Origin: Autumnicola lenta
GTDB taxonomy: Bacteria > Bacteroidota > Bacteroidia > Flavobacteriales > Flavobacteriaceae
Reading direction: 5' to 3'
Assembly: GCF_031846515.1 (NCBI RefSeq)
Contig: NZ_JAVRHO010000002.1
Location: forward strand, 207,855-271,854
Length of the DNA stretch: 64,000 nt
Part shown: positions 9,333 to 17,873 of the stretch, one piece after another
Position numbering within the stretch: position 1 is the first letter of the stretch
How the letters are laid out: each line of letters opens with the position of its first letter
Made by a program: the position numbers and the translations under genes
The notes under the pieces: generated by a model
What the model was told of the DNA's origin: nothing
What the model saw: only the letters and a program-made list of their open reading frames with translations
The model's database searches: none

Positions 9333-9383
9333 GAGGCTGCTTCAAAAACAGTTAGACGAAAACTGCCATTTTAAAGCAGCCTC
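9333..9383 (+). terminator. Two-tier hairpin after gcvP
   Basis: GAGGCTGCTT (9333-9342) pairs perfectly with AAGCAGCCTC (9374-9383), and within the loop CAGTT (9349-9353) pairs with AACTG (9361-9365). TTTAATTT follows. On the minus strand the loop contains AAAATGGCAGTTTTCGTC, a variant of the dispersed palindromic motif found elsewhere in the window. Confidence 0.6.
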
Positions 9384-9491
9384 TTTAATTTCTATAAAAG
9401 AAATGTCTTTCAGACATCGTAATTATTCGCCGAGCGACGGGGACAATTCCTAATATTTCGTTAAATTAGAAGCCAATAATCAGAATATTGC

Positions 9492-10553
9492 ATGATGAAC
9501 ATTAAAATTACCGGTACGGGAAGTTATATCCCAAATGTGATCACGAAAAATGCCGATTTTCATCAACATAAATTTTATAATATAGACGGTTCTACTTTTC
9601 CCCAGGATAATGAGACCACAATAGAAAAATTTAAAGCCATTACAGGAATTAAGGAGAGACGCTATCTCGATGAAGACCTTACTACTTCGCAAATGGCAAT
9701 TATCGCAGCACAAAAGGCGATAAAGGCTTCCGGAACAGATCCTGAAACTTTAGATTATATCATAGTTGCCCACAACTACGGCGATGTTAAATTCCAGAGT
9801 ATGCAGAGCGATACGGTACCCAGTATGGCTACCCGCGTAAAGTATGAATTGCAAATAAAGAATCCGTCTTGCGTGGGCTATGATGTTCTTTTTGGTTGTC
9901 CCGGCTGGATTGAAGGGATGATCCAGGCACAAGCTTTTATTCGCTGCGGAATGGCCAAAAAATGCCTTGTTATTGGAGCCGAAGCTTTATCACGTGTCGT
10001 AGATAAACACGACAGGGATGCGATGATTTTTTCTGATGGTGCGGGAGCAGTGGTGGTGGAAGCTACAGAAGATACAGGTGGAATCCTTTGCCATAGCAGT
10101 GCAACACATTCTTATGAAGAAGCAAATTATATCTACTTCGGAAAATCAAATAAAGCAGAATCCCCTGAAGACGAGCGGTATATAAAAATGAATGGCCGTA
10201 AAATCTACGAATTTGCTTTAAAGCATGTCCCAAATGCAATGAAATCCTGTCTTGAAAACAGTGGCAAGTCCATAGATGATCTTAAGAAGATCTTTATTCA
10301 TCAGGCAAATGCAAAGATGGATGATGCCATTATAGAACGATTTTACAAATTGTATGGCAAAAAAGCGCCGGAAAATGTAACTCCCATGACTATCCAGGAG
10401 CTCGGAAACAGTAGCGTAGCCACCGTCCCAACTCTTTTTGACCTTGTAGTAAAAGGAGAAATGAAAGACCAGAAACTGGAAAAAGGAGATGTTGTGATTT
10501 TTGCCAGTGTTGGTGCAGGAATGAACATTAACGCGATCGTCTACGAATACTAA
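9492..10553 (+). CDS. 3-oxoacyl-ACP synthase III family protein (FabH-like)
   Basis: Thiolase-fold condensing enzyme of 353 aa. The catalytic triad of KASIII is present: Cys136 in FGCPGW, His in IHQANAKM and Asn in ELGNSSVATVP. It would condense an acyl-CoA starter with malonyl-ACP, or a related substrate. Its divergence from housekeeping FabH suggests a dedicated pathway. A methyltransferase follows after only 5 nt, so the two are probably co-transcribed. The start could be the first or second Met of the MM pair (9492 or 9495). Confidence 0.88.
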   Translation: MMNIKITGTGSYIPNVITKNADFHQHKFYNIDGSTFPQDNETTIEKFKAITGIKERRYLDEDLTTSQMAIIAAQKAIKASGTDPETLDYIIVAHNYGDVKFQSMQSDTVPSMATRVKYELQIKNPSCVGYDVLFGCPGWIEGMIQAQAFIRCGMAKKCLVIGAEALSRVVDKHDRDAMIFSDGAGAVVVEATEDTGGILCHSSATHSYEEANYIYFGKSNKAESPEDERYIKMNGRKIYEFALKHVPNAMKSCLENSGKSIDDLKKIFIHQANAKMDDAIIERFYKLYGKKAPENVTPMTIQELGNSSVATVPTLFDLVVKGEMKDQKLEKGDVVIFASVGAGMNINAIVYEY

Positions 10554-10558
10554 CAGGA

Positions 10559-11080
10559 ATGTACGAAAACAATTTTCCGCATAAAAGGTATCGCGAAACA
10601 CTCAATTTTCTACAAGAAAATGTACCGGCTCCGGCCAAAGTACTCGACCTGGGAGTAGAAAATCCATTTGTAAAAATTATGCAGGAGCATGATTATACCG
10701 TTCAAAACACCAGCGGGGAAGATTTGGATGTCGACACATCTGCGGTCCAAAATGGCAATTTTGATGTTGTGACCGCTTTTGAGATCTTTGAACATCTTGT
10801 CGCCCCATATAATGTTCTGAAAGATGTACAGGCAGAGAAACTTGTAGCTACTATTCCGTTGAAATTGTGGTTTTCCAGTGCCTACAGAAGTAAAACCGAT
10901 AAATGGGACCGTCATTTCCATGAATTTGAGGACTGGCAGTTCGACTGGCTGCTGGAAAAGGCCGGATGGGAGATAAAAAACACCAAAAAATGGACTAATC
11001 CCGTTAAAAAGATTGGAGTGCGACCGTTATTACGAAAGTTTACTCCGCGTTACTATGCTGTTTATGCAGAACGACGGTAA
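10559..11080 (+). CDS. Class I SAM-dependent methyltransferase-like protein
   Basis: 173-aa protein with a shortened Rossmann methyltransferase fold. Motif I is degenerate (VLDLGVENPF instead of the usual glycine-rich loop), an acidic strand end follows (GEDLDVDTS), and NFDVVTAFEIFEHL is the motif II/III region typical of Methyltransf_11/23 proteins. The substrate is unknown. It starts 5 nt after the KASIII gene, suggesting the same pathway. The weak motif I leaves open reduced SAM binding. Confidence 0.75.
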   Translation: MYENNFPHKRYRETLNFLQENVPAPAKVLDLGVENPFVKIMQEHDYTVQNTSGEDLDVDTSAVQNGNFDVVTAFEIFEHLVAPYNVLKDVQAEKLVATIPLKLWFSSAYRSKTDKWDRHFHEFEDWQFDWLLEKAGWEIKNTKKWTNPVKKIGVRPLLRKFTPRYYAVYAERR

Positions 11081-11082
11081 TT

Positions 11083-13737
11083 TTATCGAATTAGGCTGAT
11101 ATTTGCCTTTTTTACCTCTTCATCTAAATTCTCCGGAAACTCAATTTTTATCCAGTAATCGTCTGAAGGCATTGGCCTGTTGTTAAAAATACCATCCCAG
11201 GTTTCGCCCGGCCCGCGAAGAATTTTCAGTAATTTTCCATACCTGTCAAAGATAAAGCACTCAAAATTTGGATTACAGGTCGCATTAGGAACTTCAATTT
11301 TCCAATTATCGTTTATTCCATCGTTATTTGGTGTAAAGAAAAGAGGAAAAGTATAGCATACCTCCTCTTCAGGCGTGTTACAATTCAGAATAAAATCCGC
11401 TACAGGATAAGAACAGTCATTATCAAAAATTATAATATCTGAATATGCTCCCGGTTCAAGATCACTAATTACAAGCTGCCCCTCTTCATCTGAAGAAAAT
11501 GGACCGACCTGAAAATTTGCACCATTTAAGTTGAATTCAGCGGAATAGGCTGCACTGAGATTCACACCTTTCAGGATAATACTGCCATTGGCGGTTTCAC
11601 ATTCGGGAGGAATCAGCCCCTCAATTTCAACAGAGATTTCCGCAGCATTTAAAGTGAAATCTTCATTAAAAGTAATACTACAGTCATCGTATAGTAATTC
11701 GAAGTTGGTATAGACCCCTACTCCCAAATCCTCTATGATTAGCGTACCGGAAGCATCAGGAATAATTTCCTCGAGTACAAATAATTCTGAATCATATTCG
11801 TATAAAACTGAATAAGAAACTGTGGGATCCAGTCCTGCAATAGAAATAGAACCATCCTGTGAAGAACAGGAACCGGGGTTGTTTGTTTGGATTACAGGTT
11901 CTACCGACAGAGGTGTCTGAATCTGAAGTTCTTCCGTATAATTATACGTACAACCACTGCTGATAATTTGAAATTCCGAATAGATTCCTGCAGCAAGAGA
12001 ATCTACAGTTATTTCCCCGCCAGAGTTACTATTTACAAAACCGGTAGTCTGGGTAGTTTCATCAAAGGTATAGTTAATTTCATAAGGAGCATTAGGATTT
12101 AAACCAGAAATAATGAGACTCCCATCTTCCCCGCTACACCCTAAAGTTGCAACGGTTTCGAATTGCACATCCAGGCTTTCGCTACTTTCCAAAGTAAAAA
12201 TGTCGTCATAATTAAAAGTACACGGGCCTTTAGTAATAGAGAAATCTGAATACTCCCCTTCCGGCAGGCCGGAAACTCTTAATTCGCCGTTAGCATCACT
12301 GGAAAGCAGACCTGTAGATTGAGAAGAACCATTATGCGAATAATGAATATCATATTCGGAATTAGCACCAAGGTTAGAAAATACTAACTCAGCATTCTCA
12401 CTATTACATTCAGAAGCGCTGCTTTCGATTTGTACATCAGAAAGATTTTCAGAAAAATTCATAATCCATACAGCCCCTTCTTCGTCTTTAAAAGCTCCTG
12501 CCACTACTTTTAACGGATCAGAATTAGAAATAAAAGCGACAGAAATCCCAAAAGAATCACCGGAAACAAGATCTCCGGCAAATCCGCCAACATTCTCTGC
12601 ATACTGATAATTTTCACTCACCGTCCCGTCACTATTCAACTCTACAATAAAAAAAGCACCTGTCTGCTGCCCGGTTACCGGATTATTACATCTTGCACAT
12701 CCTACAAGAATTTCTATTAATCCGTCGCCGTCAATATCCGATAAAGTATCAATGGACTTCGCAAAAATAGCATTAGAATTCAGGGAAAAGTTACCACCAC
12801 CGGTAGTGGCCGAAATTTTCTGACTGTTTTTTACAGATCCGTCAGAGTTTAAAAACAGCACATAAAAAGCGCCGTAATCTGATCCTCCATCGTCATCCCT
12901 GTATGTTCCCACAGCCAGATCTACCACGCCATCGCCGTCCAAATCCCCCAGAGAAGCAACTGACCCACCAAAGTAGTCACCCGACTGAAGATTGCCAGTA
13001 AATCCACCCCGGGTTTCACTTATTTTCTTATAATCTTTTACCGTGAAATCATCATTTAGAAAAAGCAGCCAAATTGCACCTGTTTCTAATCCTCCATCCG
13101 GATCTCTACGGGCGCCAACCACAATATCCTGAATACCATCACCATTAAAATCTCCGATATTTTCCACATCTGTTCCAAATACAACTTCCCCGTCAAATAT
13201 TCCTGAAAAACCACCTTCAAAGTCGCTTATTTTCGCATGAGCAGCCACCGTACCATCTGTATTCAGGCTCAGAATATATACGGCACCATGCCAGTAACCT
13301 CCATCACCATCATATTCAGCACCAACGGCAACTTCAGGCTTGCCATCACCATTAAGGTCTCCCAGATATGCTACAGAAGCACCAAAGACGTCATTATTGT
13401 CTAAGTTTCCGTTGAAGCCTCCCTGTGTATCGCTTATTTTCTGAAAATTATTTACTGTATCATCTTCATTTAAAAAAAGAACATAAACCGCTCCCTTGTT
13501 TGCACCGCCATCATCATCTGTAAATGCTCCCACTATAATATCTTCGATCCCATCATTATTAAGATCTCCGATATTATCTACGGAATATCCAAACTGATCC
13601 CCCGAACTAAGTGCACCCGAAAAATTCTGTGAAGAATTGTCAATTTTGGTATAGCATCCCACCTCATACTGCTGGCTAACAACTGAATTGACAAAAAGAA
13701 AGCAGAAGCCTATAAAGAATTGGATGTTTTTCTTCAT
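11083..13737 (-). CDS. FG-GAP beta-propeller protein with T9SS type-B sorting domain
   Basis: 884-aa secreted protein. Signal peptide MKKNIQFFIGFCFLFVNSVVSQ is followed by six FG-GAP repeats of about 70 residues, each with a calcium loop such as DLNNDGIEDIIVG or DLNGDGKPEVAVG. Four repeats of about 88 residues come next, each opening near a Cys and containing a 'GSI-I-GL' strand. The tail from FTPNNDGINDNW to the end is the gliding-motility-associated C-terminal domain that directs export by the type IX system. The start at 13737 was chosen because it opens the signal peptide; the longer frame to 13812 does not. Likely a cell-surface adhesin; the ligand is unknown. PorV at 27 kb belongs to the exporter. 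Confidence 0.9.
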   Translation of the reverse strand: MKKNIQFFIGFCFLFVNSVVSQQYEVGCYTKIDNSSQNFSGALSSGDQFGYSVDNIGDLNNDGIEDIIVGAFTDDDGGANKGAVYVLFLNEDDTVNNFQKISDTQGGFNGNLDNNDVFGASVAYLGDLNGDGKPEVAVGAEYDGDGGYWHGAVYILSLNTDGTVAAHAKISDFEGGFSGIFDGEVVFGTDVENIGDFNGDGIQDIVVGARRDPDGGLETGAIWLLFLNDDFTVKDYKKISETRGGFTGNLQSGDYFGGSVASLGDLDGDGVVDLAVGTYRDDDGGSDYGAFYVLFLNSDGSVKNSQKISATTGGGNFSLNSNAIFAKSIDTLSDIDGDGLIEILVGCARCNNPVTGQQTGAFFIVELNSDGTVSENYQYAENVGGFAGDLVSGDSFGISVAFISNSDPLKVVAGAFKDEEGAVWIMNFSENLSDVQIESSASECNSENAELVFSNLGANSEYDIHYSHNGSSQSTGLLSSDANGELRVSGLPEGEYSDFSITKGPCTFNYDDIFTLESSESLDVQFETVATLGCSGEDGSLIISGLNPNAPYEINYTFDETTQTTGFVNSNSGGEITVDSLAAGIYSEFQIISSGCTYNYTEELQIQTPLSVEPVIQTNNPGSCSSQDGSISIAGLDPTVSYSVLYEYDSELFVLEEIIPDASGTLIIEDLGVGVYTNFELLYDDCSITFNEDFTLNAAEISVEIEGLIPPECETANGSIILKGVNLSAAYSAEFNLNGANFQVGPFSSDEEGQLVISDLEPGAYSDIIIFDNDCSYPVADFILNCNTPEEEVCYTFPLFFTPNNDGINDNWKIEVPNATCNPNFECFIFDRYGKLLKILRGPGETWDGIFNNRPMPSDDYWIKIEFPENLDEEVKKANISLIR

Positions 13738-13767
13738 ATTTGGTTGAAAATTGAAGCAATTCCCTGC

Positions 13768-14619
13768 ATGAAACTCAGCATTATTATTCCGGCATATAAT
13801 GAAGAAGAACACCTTTCAGATTGTCTTTCCTCTTTTGTAAGCCAGACGACGGTGCCGGATGAATTAATCGTTGCCGATGATAACTCCTCTGACAGCACAT
13901 TTTTAATTGCTCAAGAATTTAGCAGAAAATACGATTGGATAAAGGTTTATAAAAATGACTCTCAGTCTCTGCACATGCCGGGATCAAAAGTAATTAATAA
14001 TTTTTACTTCGGACTTTCATTTAGTGCCCGAAATTATGATCTTTTAGGAAAATTTGATGCAGATGTATTACTTCCACCAAACTACTTTGAAGAAATAAAG
14101 AATTATTTTCTCAAATACCCTAATCTTGGAATGTGTGCCGGAAATGTATATGTTGAAAGTCAAAACGGAGAATGGGTGCATGAAAAAATTTCAGATAAAG
14201 AGCATATTCGCGGACCGGTAAAACTCTATTCTGCAGAATGTTTTAAAAAAATAGGCGGACTAAAAGCTTCTATTGGCTGGGACACGGTAGATGAGTTACT
14301 GGCTAAATATTACAATTATCGAACAATGACCGTTCCTTCGCTAAAGGTGAAGCACCTGCGACCAACGGGAAAATCGTATAACCCAAAGGCAAAGAAACTT
14401 CAGGGGGAAGCGCTTTATAAGATGAGATACGGCTTTAGACTGGCTTTCCTCAGCGCCTTGAAGATGAGTATTAACTTTAGGGACCCAAAAATTCTTCAGG
14501 AGTATCTTGCCGGCTACGTTAAAGCTGAAAAAGAAAAGCAACCTTTTCTTGTTTCCGAAGAAGAAGGCCGCTTTATTAGAAATTTCCGATGGAAAAATAT
14601 CCGGAAAAAATTATTCTGA
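13768..14619 (+). CDS. Family 2 glycosyltransferase
   Basis: 283-aa GT-A fold glycosyltransferase starting MKLSIIIPAYNEEEHL. It has the nucleotide-binding DDNSSDS motif and a metal-binding DAD (FDADVLLPP). No membrane segment is evident. The ATG at 13768 opens the GT2 fold; an upstream ATG at 13720 would add 16 residues that overlap the divergent FG-GAP gene. Only 30 nt separate the two start codons, so the promoters must overlap the coding regions. The 3' end overlaps the phosphatase gene by 9 nt on the other strand. Donor and acceptor sugars are unknown. Confidence 0.9.
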   Translation: MKLSIIIPAYNEEEHLSDCLSSFVSQTTVPDELIVADDNSSDSTFLIAQEFSRKYDWIKVYKNDSQSLHMPGSKVINNFYFGLSFSARNYDLLGKFDADVLLPPNYFEEIKNYFLKYPNLGMCAGNVYVESQNGEWVHEKISDKEHIRGPVKLYSAECFKKIGGLKASIGWDTVDELLAKYYNYRTMTVPSLKVKHLRPTGKSYNPKAKKLQGEALYKMRYGFRLAFLSALKMSINFRDPKILQEYLAGYVKAEKEKQPFLVSEEEGRFIRNFRWKNIRKKLF

Positions 14620-16257
14620 TGATTCCCTATCCAACATTTGATACAATGGCTTACCGGTTGCTGCATTAGGAAATGCAATTCCCAGTAATGCTGATATTGT
14701 AGGCGCTATATCCACAATTTCTGAACGCTCTGTTGTACTTCCGTGGTCAATACCATTTCCGAAGAAAATAAGCGGGGTGTGGGTATCGTAAGTAAAACCA
14801 CTCCCATGCATCGAACCTTGCGGAGAATAGGAAACAACCGCCGGGTTTAAAACATAAATGACATCGCCACTGCGCTTCTGGTTAAAACCCTCCTGGATAG
14901 CAGCTGCCATTCCATCTGTATAACTTCCGTCTTCCAGCTGTGATCGGGTATAAACCTTATCTATCTGTTCCTGCTGAAGGATGTAGTGGGTAATTTTTTC
15001 TTCAAGTTCATCGGCATTAATTTCAGCATCGTACAGTGCCTGATAATTAAAAAACACCTGGTCATTATAAATTTTGGATATGAGATTAGCTTCCCCAAAT
15101 TCTTTAACTACGAATTCGTTTAGCTTTTCAGTAAAATCGTCGGAATCAAAATATCCTGCAGGAATTTTCAAAGACTCGAGATAGGCTGAAACATCACCGC
15201 CACCATGATCTGAAGTAAGGAAAATAGTATATGCTCCTTTACCCACATTTTCATCCAGATACTGAAGCAAAGTGGCTATATTCTTATCCAACCTGAGATA
15301 GGTATCTTCAATTTCCTTGGAATTTACCCCAAAGTTATGCCCCACTTTATCTGTACTGGAAAAGCTTAGAGTAAGAAAATCTGTATCTTCATCCTGTCCC
15401 AATTCTTCAGCTTTTATTGCAGCCAGGGCAAAATCGAGAGTTAAATCATTTCCAAACGGAGTATTCGCAATAAGATCAAATTCGTTGTTGCTACTTCTTA
15501 AAGCAGCAAGGTCGTAAGGAAAAGATGCGTTTTCTTTACCTTTAAAACCATATTCAAAATTATTAATATCCACTCCGCTTGCAGTATAACTTTCTATAGG
15601 ACAGAGTGTATTCCAGGTTTTAAAATACGATTCCGCAACATTGGAATTGTTAAAATCCTTCACCCATTGCGGCAGCTCCTCCATATAAAACGAACTGGTA
15701 ATAAACTTACCTTCGTCTTTGCCATGAAACCAGTAGGCTGCATTAGCAGTATGGCCGGCAGGTAATATTGAACCGCGGTCTTTTATAGAAACTCCTATAG
15801 TTTTTCCCCGCATCTGGGTGTGCAAGCGATTTTGATCTGCAACGGTGGTCACTTTCATTCTATGCGGTGACATTTCTCCGGCATCAGAACTTGTTCCCAC
15901 GGGCCGCACAGTTTCGTCCCCCGTGCAGTACACGAGTTCATCCTCAAACTTGTTATACCAGTTATTTCCTATGATCCCATGATTTGCAGGACCTGTCCCT
16001 GTATAAACCGAAGCATGGCCGGGGGCTGTATAGGTGGGCACATAATTAAAATGATTATTTTTAAAGCTATAGCCCTCATTAATCAGTCTTTTAAATCCTT
16101 CATCACCATACCTATCTCCAAAGCGGGTGAGGTAATCATATCGCATTTGATCTACCACTATACCAACCACAAGCCTGGTTTTCTCCTTATCGCCCTCCTG
16201 AGCAATCAGAGAGAAGGTGCATATTGTCGTCAGTAGTAAAAAAAAATTTCGAATCAT
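14611..16257 (-). CDS. pafA: PafA-type alkaline phosphatase
   Basis: Exported phosphomonoesterase of the alkaline phosphatase superfamily, 548 aa, matching the size of Elizabethkingia PafA. A signal peptide (MIRNFFLLLTTICTFSLIAQ) targets the periplasm. Asp36 in VVDQMRYDYL and the nucleophile Thr77 in TYTAPGHAS bind the catalytic zincs. The Asn in GNNWYN and the Lys159/Arg161 pair in SIKDRGSILPAGH match the residues that set PafA's monoesterase specificity. Further zinc ligands sit in TSDHGGGD and GFTYDTHTPL. PafA enzymes are classically phosphate-irrepressible. It is divergent from mlaE and has its own -7 element. Confidence 0.9.
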   Translation of the reverse strand: MIRNFFLLLTTICTFSLIAQEGDKEKTRLVVGIVVDQMRYDYLTRFGDRYGDEGFKRLINEGYSFKNNHFNYVPTYTAPGHASVYTGTGPANHGIIGNNWYNKFEDELVYCTGDETVRPVGTSSDAGEMSPHRMKVTTVADQNRLHTQMRGKTIGVSIKDRGSILPAGHTANAAYWFHGKDEGKFITSSFYMEELPQWVKDFNNSNVAESYFKTWNTLCPIESYTASGVDINNFEYGFKGKENASFPYDLAALRSSNNEFDLIANTPFGNDLTLDFALAAIKAEELGQDEDTDFLTLSFSSTDKVGHNFGVNSKEIEDTYLRLDKNIATLLQYLDENVGKGAYTIFLTSDHGGGDVSAYLESLKIPAGYFDSDDFTEKLNEFVVKEFGEANLISKIYNDQVFFNYQALYDAEINADELEEKITHYILQQEQIDKVYTRSQLEDGSYTDGMAAAIQEGFNQKRSGDVIYVLNPAVVSYSPQGSMHGSGFTYDTHTPLIFFGNGIDHGSTTERSEIVDIAPTISALLGIAFPNAATGKPLYQMLDRESSE

Positions 16258-16276
16258 AGTTTCTTGTTGAATGGCT

Positions 16277-16284
16277 CAAAAATA
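16277..16284 (-). promoter_or_regulatory. -7 element TATTTTTG of the PafA gene
   Basis: On the minus strand TATTTTTG (16284-16277) matches the Bacteroidota consensus and lies 19 nt before the pafA ATG at 16257. Confidence 0.5.
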
Positions 16285-16368
16285 ATAAACTCAGGACCAT
16301 AAACTTTAATTCTACGTTAAATACTTTCGTGCTACTTTTTTGTATTTTAGCTTTACAAAAATTCTTTG

Positions 16369-17106
16369 ATGGGTTATCTGCATTCTATTGGTGAATACTT
16401 TTTAATGATTAAAGGGGTGTTTGGAAGAATGACCAAGCGCTCTGTTCTGAAAGAATTAATTTTTAAGGAAATAAATGAACTTATAATAGGTTCTTTGGGA
16501 ATTGTGGCTTTTCTATCGTTCTTCATTGGAGGGGTAGTTGCGCTTCAAACGGCTTTAAACCTAAACAATCCTTTAATTCCAAAAGCATTAATTGCTTACG
16601 CTGCGAGGCAATCCATAATTCTAGAATTTTCTCCTACATTTATCTCTATTATTATGGCGGGAAAAGTTGGATCTTTTATTACTTCCAGCATAGGATCCAT
16701 GAGGGTTACAGAGCAGATTGACGCCCTGGAAGTAATGGGAATAAACTCCCTTAATTACTTAATTTTCCCCAAGATCATTGCGATGCTTACCTATCCGTTT
16801 GTTATTGCCATTTCGATGTTCCTGGGAATCGTAGGTGCTTATATGTCGGCAGTATTGGGTGGCTTTGTGGTACCGGATGAATTTATAAGCGGACTGCAGG
16901 ATGATTTTGTTGGCTTTCAATTGTTTTATGCTTTCTTTAAAACATTTCTGTTTGCCATGATTTTGGCAACTGTTCCTGCTTATCACGGTTATTATATGAC
17001 GGGTGGTTCACTGGAAGTTGGTAAAGCAAGTACCACTTCGTTTGTATGGACCAGTGTGGTAATTATTATTACCAATTATGTTGTAACCCAATTATTACTA
17101 AGTTAA
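16369..17106 (+). CDS. mlaE: MlaE-family ABC transporter permease
   Basis: 245-aa inner-membrane permease with five to six hydrophobic segments and the MlaE fold. It would move phospholipids between inner membrane and periplasmic MCE proteins to maintain outer-membrane asymmetry. Sequence features are the N-terminal amphipathic helix, the conserved ALNLNNPLIPKALIAYA region and EFSPTFISIIMAGKVGSFI. The first in-frame codon at 16366 is TTG followed at once by ATG at 16369, which I take as the start. The ATPase follows after 1 nt. No MlaD/MCE gene is in the window, although Bacteroidota often have one nearby. Confidence 0.92.
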   Translation: MGYLHSIGEYFLMIKGVFGRMTKRSVLKELIFKEINELIIGSLGIVAFLSFFIGGVVALQTALNLNNPLIPKALIAYAARQSIILEFSPTFISIIMAGKVGSFITSSIGSMRVTEQIDALEVMGINSLNYLIFPKIIAMLTYPFVIAISMFLGIVGAYMSAVLGGFVVPDEFISGLQDDFVGFQLFYAFFKTFLFAMILATVPAYHGYYMTGGSLEVGKASTTSFVWTSVVIIITNYVVTQLLLS

Positions 17107-17107
17107 G

Positions 17108-17872
17108 ATGATAGAAATAAAGGATCTACATAAAAGTTTTGCTGAACAGGATGTCCTGAAAGGGATAAGTTTTGTTTTCGAAACCGGGACAACAAACCTT
17201 ATTATAGGACAGTCGGGGTCTGGTAAAAGTGTGCTCTTAAAGTCTATGCTTGGTCTGTTTACACCGGAAAAAGGAACTATTGAATACGACGGAAAACCTT
17301 ACTCCAATTTTAGTCCGGAGCAAAAAAGGGAACTCCGGAAAGAAATAGGAATGCTTTTCCAGGGTGGTGCTTTATTTGATTCCATGACGGTTGAAGAAAA
17401 CGTGATGTTCCCTTTGAGAATGTTTAAAAAAGGACGTAAAAAAGATCATCTTGACCGGGTAAACGAAGTTCTGGAAAGAGTAAATCTTACCGGAAACGGT
17501 AAAAAATTCCCTGCAGAAATAAGTGGTGGGATGCAAAAGAGGGTGGCTATTGCCCGTGCAATTGTAAATCGTCCAAAATATTTGTTTTGTGATGAGCCAA
17601 ATTCAGGACTTGATCCTAAAACAGCCACTGTTATAGACAATCTTATTCATGAGCTCACTGTCGAATATGATATTACTACCGTCGTGATCACCCACGACAT
17701 GAATTCTGTATTGGAAATCGGTGAAAACATCGCTTTTCTTAAAGATGGTGTGCTTGCATGGAAAGGTGACAAAAGCCAGATCTTTAAAACCGACAATGAG
17801 GCCGTAACTGATTTTGTATATTCTTCAGACTTATTTAAAAAAGTAAAACAGGCCCAGCTTCAGGGGCTTTAA
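17108..17872 (+). CDS. mlaF: MlaF-family ABC transporter ATP-binding protein
   Basis: 254-aa ATPase partner of the preceding permease. Walker A is GQSGSGKS, the signature motif ISGGMQKR, Walker B YLFCDEPNSGLD, and the switch His lies in ITHDMNS. The GLFTPEKGTIEYDG region is standard for MlaF/Ttg2A. It is one nucleotide behind mlaE and ends 1 nt before the stop of the convergent DUF389 gene, leaving no room for a dedicated terminator. Confidence 0.94.
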   Translation: MIEIKDLHKSFAEQDVLKGISFVFETGTTNLIIGQSGSGKSVLLKSMLGLFTPEKGTIEYDGKPYSNFSPEQKRELRKEIGMLFQGGALFDSMTVEENVMFPLRMFKKGRKKDHLDRVNEVLERVNLTGNGKKFPAEISGGMQKRVAIARAIVNRPKYLFCDEPNSGLDPKTATVIDNLIHELTVEYDITTVVITHDMNSVLEIGENIAFLKDGVLAWKGDKSQIFKTDNEAVTDFVYSSDLFKKVKQAQLQGL

Positions 17873-17873
17873 A

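Noticed and set aside
13738..13812. N-terminal extension of the FG-GAP protein
   Set aside because: The extra 25 residues would bury the signal peptide and overlap the divergent glycosyltransferase. The ATG at 13737 is better.
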